DNA of 64,000 nt, from NCBI RefSeq assembly GCF_964204645.1, contig NC_134030.1, forward strand, positions 7,872,278 through 7,936,277, written 5' to 3'. Every line of letters starts with the position of its first letter. Positions within the stretch are counted from its first letter, which is position 1. The position numbers were made by a program, and so were the translations under genes. Below are positions 59,769 to 64,000 of the stretch, piece after piece. Source of the stretch: Tubulanus polymorphus (taxonomy: Eukaryota > Nemertea > Palaeonemertea > Tubulaniformes > Tubulanidae). The notes beneath the pieces were generated by a model. It was given only the letters and a program-made list of their open reading frames with translations, had not been told where the DNA came from and did no database searches.

Positions 59769-60811
59769 TTCTGCGTCGGCTAAGCCAGGTTTGTAGTATA
59801 TACCGGTTCCAAACAGTTAACATTGCATTTTTGTAAATAAAGTAAAATAAATTCAACAAACGCGGAAGTATAATCGAGCAAAGCGCCGCCTCCAGGTCGG
59901 TTATCCCTAATTTTCGGATAAGATATCGCTAGTGGCCGGATTAGGCATTATTACTAGCTTCCCTGTGTATTCTAATAGTCGGAAACGATGAGACAAGCAC
60001 CGTAACCTATTATACAATCCAGACTGGAGCCCACTGCGACACATAGGCCTCTCAGCACTGAAAACAAAATTCGGAAAAAACGAAAATTCAAAAAAGAAAC
60101 ACTATTTACTTCGAGTTGCCCGCGTACGCGTAGACAACTCCAATTTTTCATTTTCATTTTTCATTTCCCTAGAACGTTTTCTGAGTTATTAGGTAACCCT
60201 TTTAGTTTGTACGCCAAACTACGGATATTATGAAAACAATAACGACAGTAGACACGAGTACTAACTGACAATGTCTTAGCAATTAAGCAAACAGAAAGTC
60301 TTTTATATTTCCCAGAGGAATCTCTATTTAGTCACGGTCTATAATAGCACTAACACACCGAGTGCTGCTAAAATATACAAACTCGTTTGTCCACGCAGGG
60401 TCACACATAACATTAGTACTGACGTCTAAATAACTTGCGGTCTGCAATGTTTACAAACGGTCAACCAGACTAAATGACTAAATGAAGAACCAATAAGACC
60501 GGACGCCCGACGCAATATTTTTCATCAATCGCCAAATATTTGTAGATAGACAATCGTCAAAATATAGTTATTGCAAGGATTTTAACGCAAACAAACTACT
60601 GGAATACAAACGTTCAGAGAACCACGACTAATTCTGAAAATAGGGCCTACCTGTATTTAAACGACGAGTTTTGGCCTATAGGCGCATAAAACCAAGCGCA
60701 GTATTGACAAGGTACGTTCACATTTTATTTCCATTTAGTAATTTGGTATAGGCGGTCTCATGATTTCATTACTCTACTTCTATCTATTAATCTTTTTATA
60801 GGGAATTCAGA
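59769..60811. promoter_or_regulatory. Shared upstream region of the START gene and tetraspanin C
   Basis: The two start codons point away from each other across 1,043 bases. A 5' UTR acceptor for tetraspanin C (tttttatag) ends at 60801. No TATA box was clear. Confidence 0.45.
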
Positions 60812-63091
60812 ATGGGTAGCGCGGCTTGTTGCGGAAAATGTCTCCTTATATGTTTCAACATTATGTGGGGAGTAAGTAATGAAAATGATCCACAACGTTT
60901 TCGAATATCAAATTTATACATATTTACCTCATAATTTGGAAAATGGCTTATATATGATTCATATTGAAGGATAAAAGCTGTTATGTAAGAAATGAATCAG
61001 ATTTGAGATTAATCTTCCTTTTTAGATTGTGGGATTGATTCTTCTGACGGTTGGCGTTGCTCTTCGGTTTATGAAAGATATCACCAACAGTCTTTTGGCT
61101 GCTATGTTCAGTTCCTTGCAAGGAAGTAGCGGGACAAGTATGTCCGAGGCATCACAGCAATTCTTTACATACTTGGCCGAGCTGTCGACTCCCCTGATCT
61201 GCGTCGGTGCCGTCCTATTCATTTTGAGTTTCATCGGCTGTTGCGGAGCTTGTTATAACAGTAAAAAAGCATTGATTGTTGTAAGCTAAATTTTCACCTA
61301 TCGAATAGAAATTCACGTTGTACCGGAACCGCAAACATTTAGATTTTTCTTGCTTTTTAGTACGCGATAATCATGGGAATTTTTGTGTTGGGGGAGATCG
61401 TGACTGTGATCGTGGTCGTGGCCATGAGGGATCAAGTAAGAAAAACTTGATATCATTATTAATTGTCGAGTGACTTTGATTGTTGAAACAATAGTGTTAA
61501 ATTTGACCATGGAATCAGTCATAAATATACATTACTAGTTGAAAAAGGTAACAAATAACCCCTGCAATAGTGTGATAGCCGTTTTTAGTGGAAAGTTAAA
61601 AAAATGATTTCCCTCTTTTAGATAAAAGAGAAAATCCAAGCGGAATGGCAACTTTACATCAATGCACACTACGACACACTTGCAATCGATTTAGGATCTA
61701 TACTTCTGAATGTGGGAATGATGATGGTAAGTACAATTATGTTCATTCGACCCATTCGTCATGGTCGGACACGCTTTTCAATATTAGAACACGTTTGTGG
61801 TAATGATACAAAATTTGGCGTACGACTTAAAACAACCATGAAAAAAATTAATATTGTGGAATTCATAAGCTATTAAGATAGGATGAAATCCAATGAATAT
61901 TTAAGTTAAAAGATTCGTATGAAATGAAGAATAAGAGCAAACAAAAACCTTTGTCGTAAGTTATAAATGATATACTGTAAAAATTAATGGTAGCTATATT
62001 TCTCTATTACTAGGGCGAATGCTGTGGTATAGATGGATATGGCGATTTCAATAGCGCCACTAAGTGGAATCGAACCTACGAGTACAGCGGCAAGACAGTT
62101 ACCGCGGTAAGAACGTTGAGCTATTCGAGCTATGAACAAATGTTTGCTGGTTCCTACTGTAAAAGCTGACAAATGCGAATCGAGAAATCCTCGTCGAATG
62201 GCAACTGTAATGCCCAGTTGAAAAATTGCTATGTATGACCATGGACGTATAAACTAATCTAGTTTATACGTCCATGGTATGACTGAGAGGAGCGTGAAAA
62301 ACCCGGAGAAGATCCTAAACGTGTACATTTATATCAATGGGATGTATACAAACCTTCATAAGTAGTTATATTACCTTATTATTTTTCCAAACATAGGTGG
62401 CTCCATTTTTATGTTGCAAGTTCAAGCCGGGGACGACTATATTCAATGCAGATCAGAATTCAGCTATCGATATGAAATGCCTGGATGCTCCTGACCCAAC
62501 AATATCTAACTTTCAAACAGTAAGTTTGCCACAACAACCCCAGACAAAATATATTTAATCGCGTATATACAAATAAGAATCTAAAATCCGAAATGCGGAT
62601 TAAAACACGTTCGACTGTGGAAAACGTTGCTTCGAAATTTCCGATGAAAAAAAAACAGATGTGAAAACTGCGCTGAATTTGTAAGAATCTATCAATGACT
62701 TTTTCTATGTTTATAGGGCTGCTGGGCGAAAATGGAGGGGTTCCTTACTGGCCAGACACCGTATATCATCGCTTTTTTAGTAGTTCTCTTGGTACTGGAG
62801 GTAAATCAATTCACTTCAATGCACTATTTAATCTGCACACTGATACGAAAGCCGAAAGCCGGAACTCGAGTCCGCGGCAGCATCTCGTGATGCCACCAGG
62901 TTGAAAGAGGATAACTTTTGCATATGTTTCAAAATTCTTTACAGCTCGTCTTGGTGGCTTTTGCTGTCATCGTCGCAAACAAGGCCAATAAATCGTCTGT
63001 CAGTCCTGAGAATAACGGAGGTGTAAACAGAGGTCGTAGACATGATGGCCGATCGAATTACGACAATCGAAGAGATGGTCTGCAGTTTTAA
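60812..63091 (+). CDS. Tetraspanin C
   Basis: Exons are 60812-60871, 61026-61280, 61361-61435, 61622-61726, 62014-62106, 62397-62519, 62717-62800 and 62945-63091; the sum is 942 nt, 313 residues. All junctions are phase 0. There are four membrane helices, FIGCCGACYNSKK after TM2, and GECCG, LCCK and GCW in the large loop. The N-terminus MGSAACCGKC offers several likely palmitoylated Cys. Unlike tetraspanins A and B it has a longer cytoplasmic C-terminal tail, rich in Arg, Asn and Gly (about 30 residues). It is the inverted partner of tetraspanin B. It probably organises surface receptors, as known for the family. Confidence 0.92.
62239..62277. repeat. Perfect 18-bp hairpin in a tetraspanin C intron
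   Basis: ccatggacgtataaacta (62239-62256) and its exact inverse (62260-62277) are separated by atc. Confidence 0.8.
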
Positions 63092-63629
63092 CAATAGGGA
63101 ACGAATGTTAATATAACAATGGCCACGGAATCGCTCTATCATTTGCTGCGTGTGGCACTTGCCACAATGAATGTAAACAAGATTACGATTGTCAAAAACT
63201 CAGAAACATCGGGTTCGTAGCTGACACTGACAGACCGACGAGTCGTTTTAAATGGTATTGTTTAGTTTTGTTTTTAAACAGGATGTCATGACTTTTCATT
63301 TCTTAGTATTACATACATTATCAATTTTAAAATACTCTATTTTGGTAAGAGATAATAAATATGAACTTTGTTGCCCTCGGGATGACTGGGTGTTTCAGTA
63401 GATACATTATATGTCTTTGTATTGAATAAGTATCATTTGTCTTCGAATGATTGAAATTCTGACGTAGGTAATTGCAACCAAATAACATTTAAACTGTTCA
63501 AGACAGAACGTCGCACGTATGCATCTGACAAAACCCATCAACATCCCTGCGCCGTCATTTTGCTTTTCGGGTTATTCATTAGTACCACAGCTGAAGTCAT
63601 ATCAGAAATAATACTTGTAACTGGGAACG
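63092..63629. other. 3' flank of tetraspanin C and promoter of the next gene
   Basis: It contains the tetraspanin C polyadenylation signal; beyond it I see no other gene. Confidence 0.5.
63354..63359 (+). promoter_or_regulatory. Polyadenylation signal of tetraspanin C
   Basis: AATAAA lies 262 bases after the stop codon, the first such hexamer in the 3' flank and in the right range for a short 3' UTR. Confidence 0.6.
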
Positions 63630-64000
63630 ATGCAACTGACTCGAAGTATTTTCATATTGTCTTTCGTGGCAGCATCGGCAACGGGTAAGTCATCTTGATA
63701 TACGTATGTGCGTTGGCGTGCGTTTAAAAAATGTTAAGTGGAAACTGGATCTGAGAAGATCATATAAAAGCGGGAATTAAGCGGGCCTTATGGTCTAATA
63801 CTCAAATGAATTAAATTGAGAGTGATTTTCTAATTCGCCATAACAGCGTCTCATGTAACACTATCAACTGAAATCTAATTTTAGTTATGGTGAATTGTAT
63901 CATGGTCGACAATCGAAATATAAATCTCAAGATGTTGAATAAATCTGGAGACCTGGTGAAGTTGGAACTAGGAAGTGGATTTATCTATGCTAAAAAAGCA
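63630..64000 (+). CDS. Secreted protein, 5' end only (runs off the window)
   Basis: Exon 1 (63630-63684) encodes a signal peptide (MQLTRSIFILSFVAASAT) and ends in phase 1 at GTAAGT. Exon 2 starts at 63885 after ttttag and stays open to the window end (VMVNCIMVDNRNINLK ...). There is too little sequence to name a domain. Confidence 0.65.

Overview
This window looks like nuclear DNA of an invertebrate bilaterian animal. It is AT-rich, its genes are split by short GT-AG introns, and it carries metazoan families: EGF, Ig, C-type lectin (CTLD), WSC, Ly6, START, tetraspanins and a bursicon-type cystine-knot hormone. Bursicon is not found in vertebrates, so an invertebrate is implied. I cannot name the phylum. 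All gene models were spliced by eye from reading frame, splice signals and intron phase.

Layout. 1-7529 (+): the 3' part of a very large single-pass receptor (EGF repeats, a long unrecognised ectodomain, two Ig domains, an ephrin-receptor-like Cys module, a membrane segment, an NPxY tail). 8362-8866 (-): a bursicon-beta-like gene with one apparent frameshift. 10747-11140 (-): a broken GPCR piece. 11879-18430 (-): a CTLD/WSC/mucin receptor, with a 2.1-kb terminal-inverted-repeat transposon (14843-16982) in one intron. 19532-20770 (-): a 412-residue protein I do not recognise. 20771-29980: gene-poor. 29981-31994 (+): a secreted protein with two PAN-like modules. 33095-33989 (+): a secreted Ly6/uPAR three-finger-fold protein. 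34359-39790 (-): a paralogue of the CTLD/WSC/mucin receptor. 40111-41760: a repeat element. 43406-46863 (-), 49719-54078 (-) and 60812-63091 (+): three tetraspanins. 57765-59768 (-): a START protein of the phosphatidylcholine-transfer type. 63630-64000 (+): the 5' end of a secreted protein.

The strongest biological signal is the pair of CTLD/WSC/mucin receptors. In both, a two-exon WSC cassette lies inside a C-type lectin domain. The first half of the CTLD precedes the WSC and the second half follows it, and both junctions are phase-1 introns. Removing the cassette would restore a continuous CTLD in frame. Both proteins continue with a second CTLD, a long Thr-rich mucin stalk, one membrane helix and a tyrosine-rich tail with a DNPxY motif. 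Much of the window encodes cell-surface or secreted proteins, but no functional link between them is proven.

Mobile DNA is frequent: a TIR transposon carrying a RAG1-N-terminus-like zinc region, MITE-like and fold-back elements with TA target duplications in tetraspanin introns, a TATGGTGGCTGA-ended family, and a Penelope/hammerhead-like repeat.
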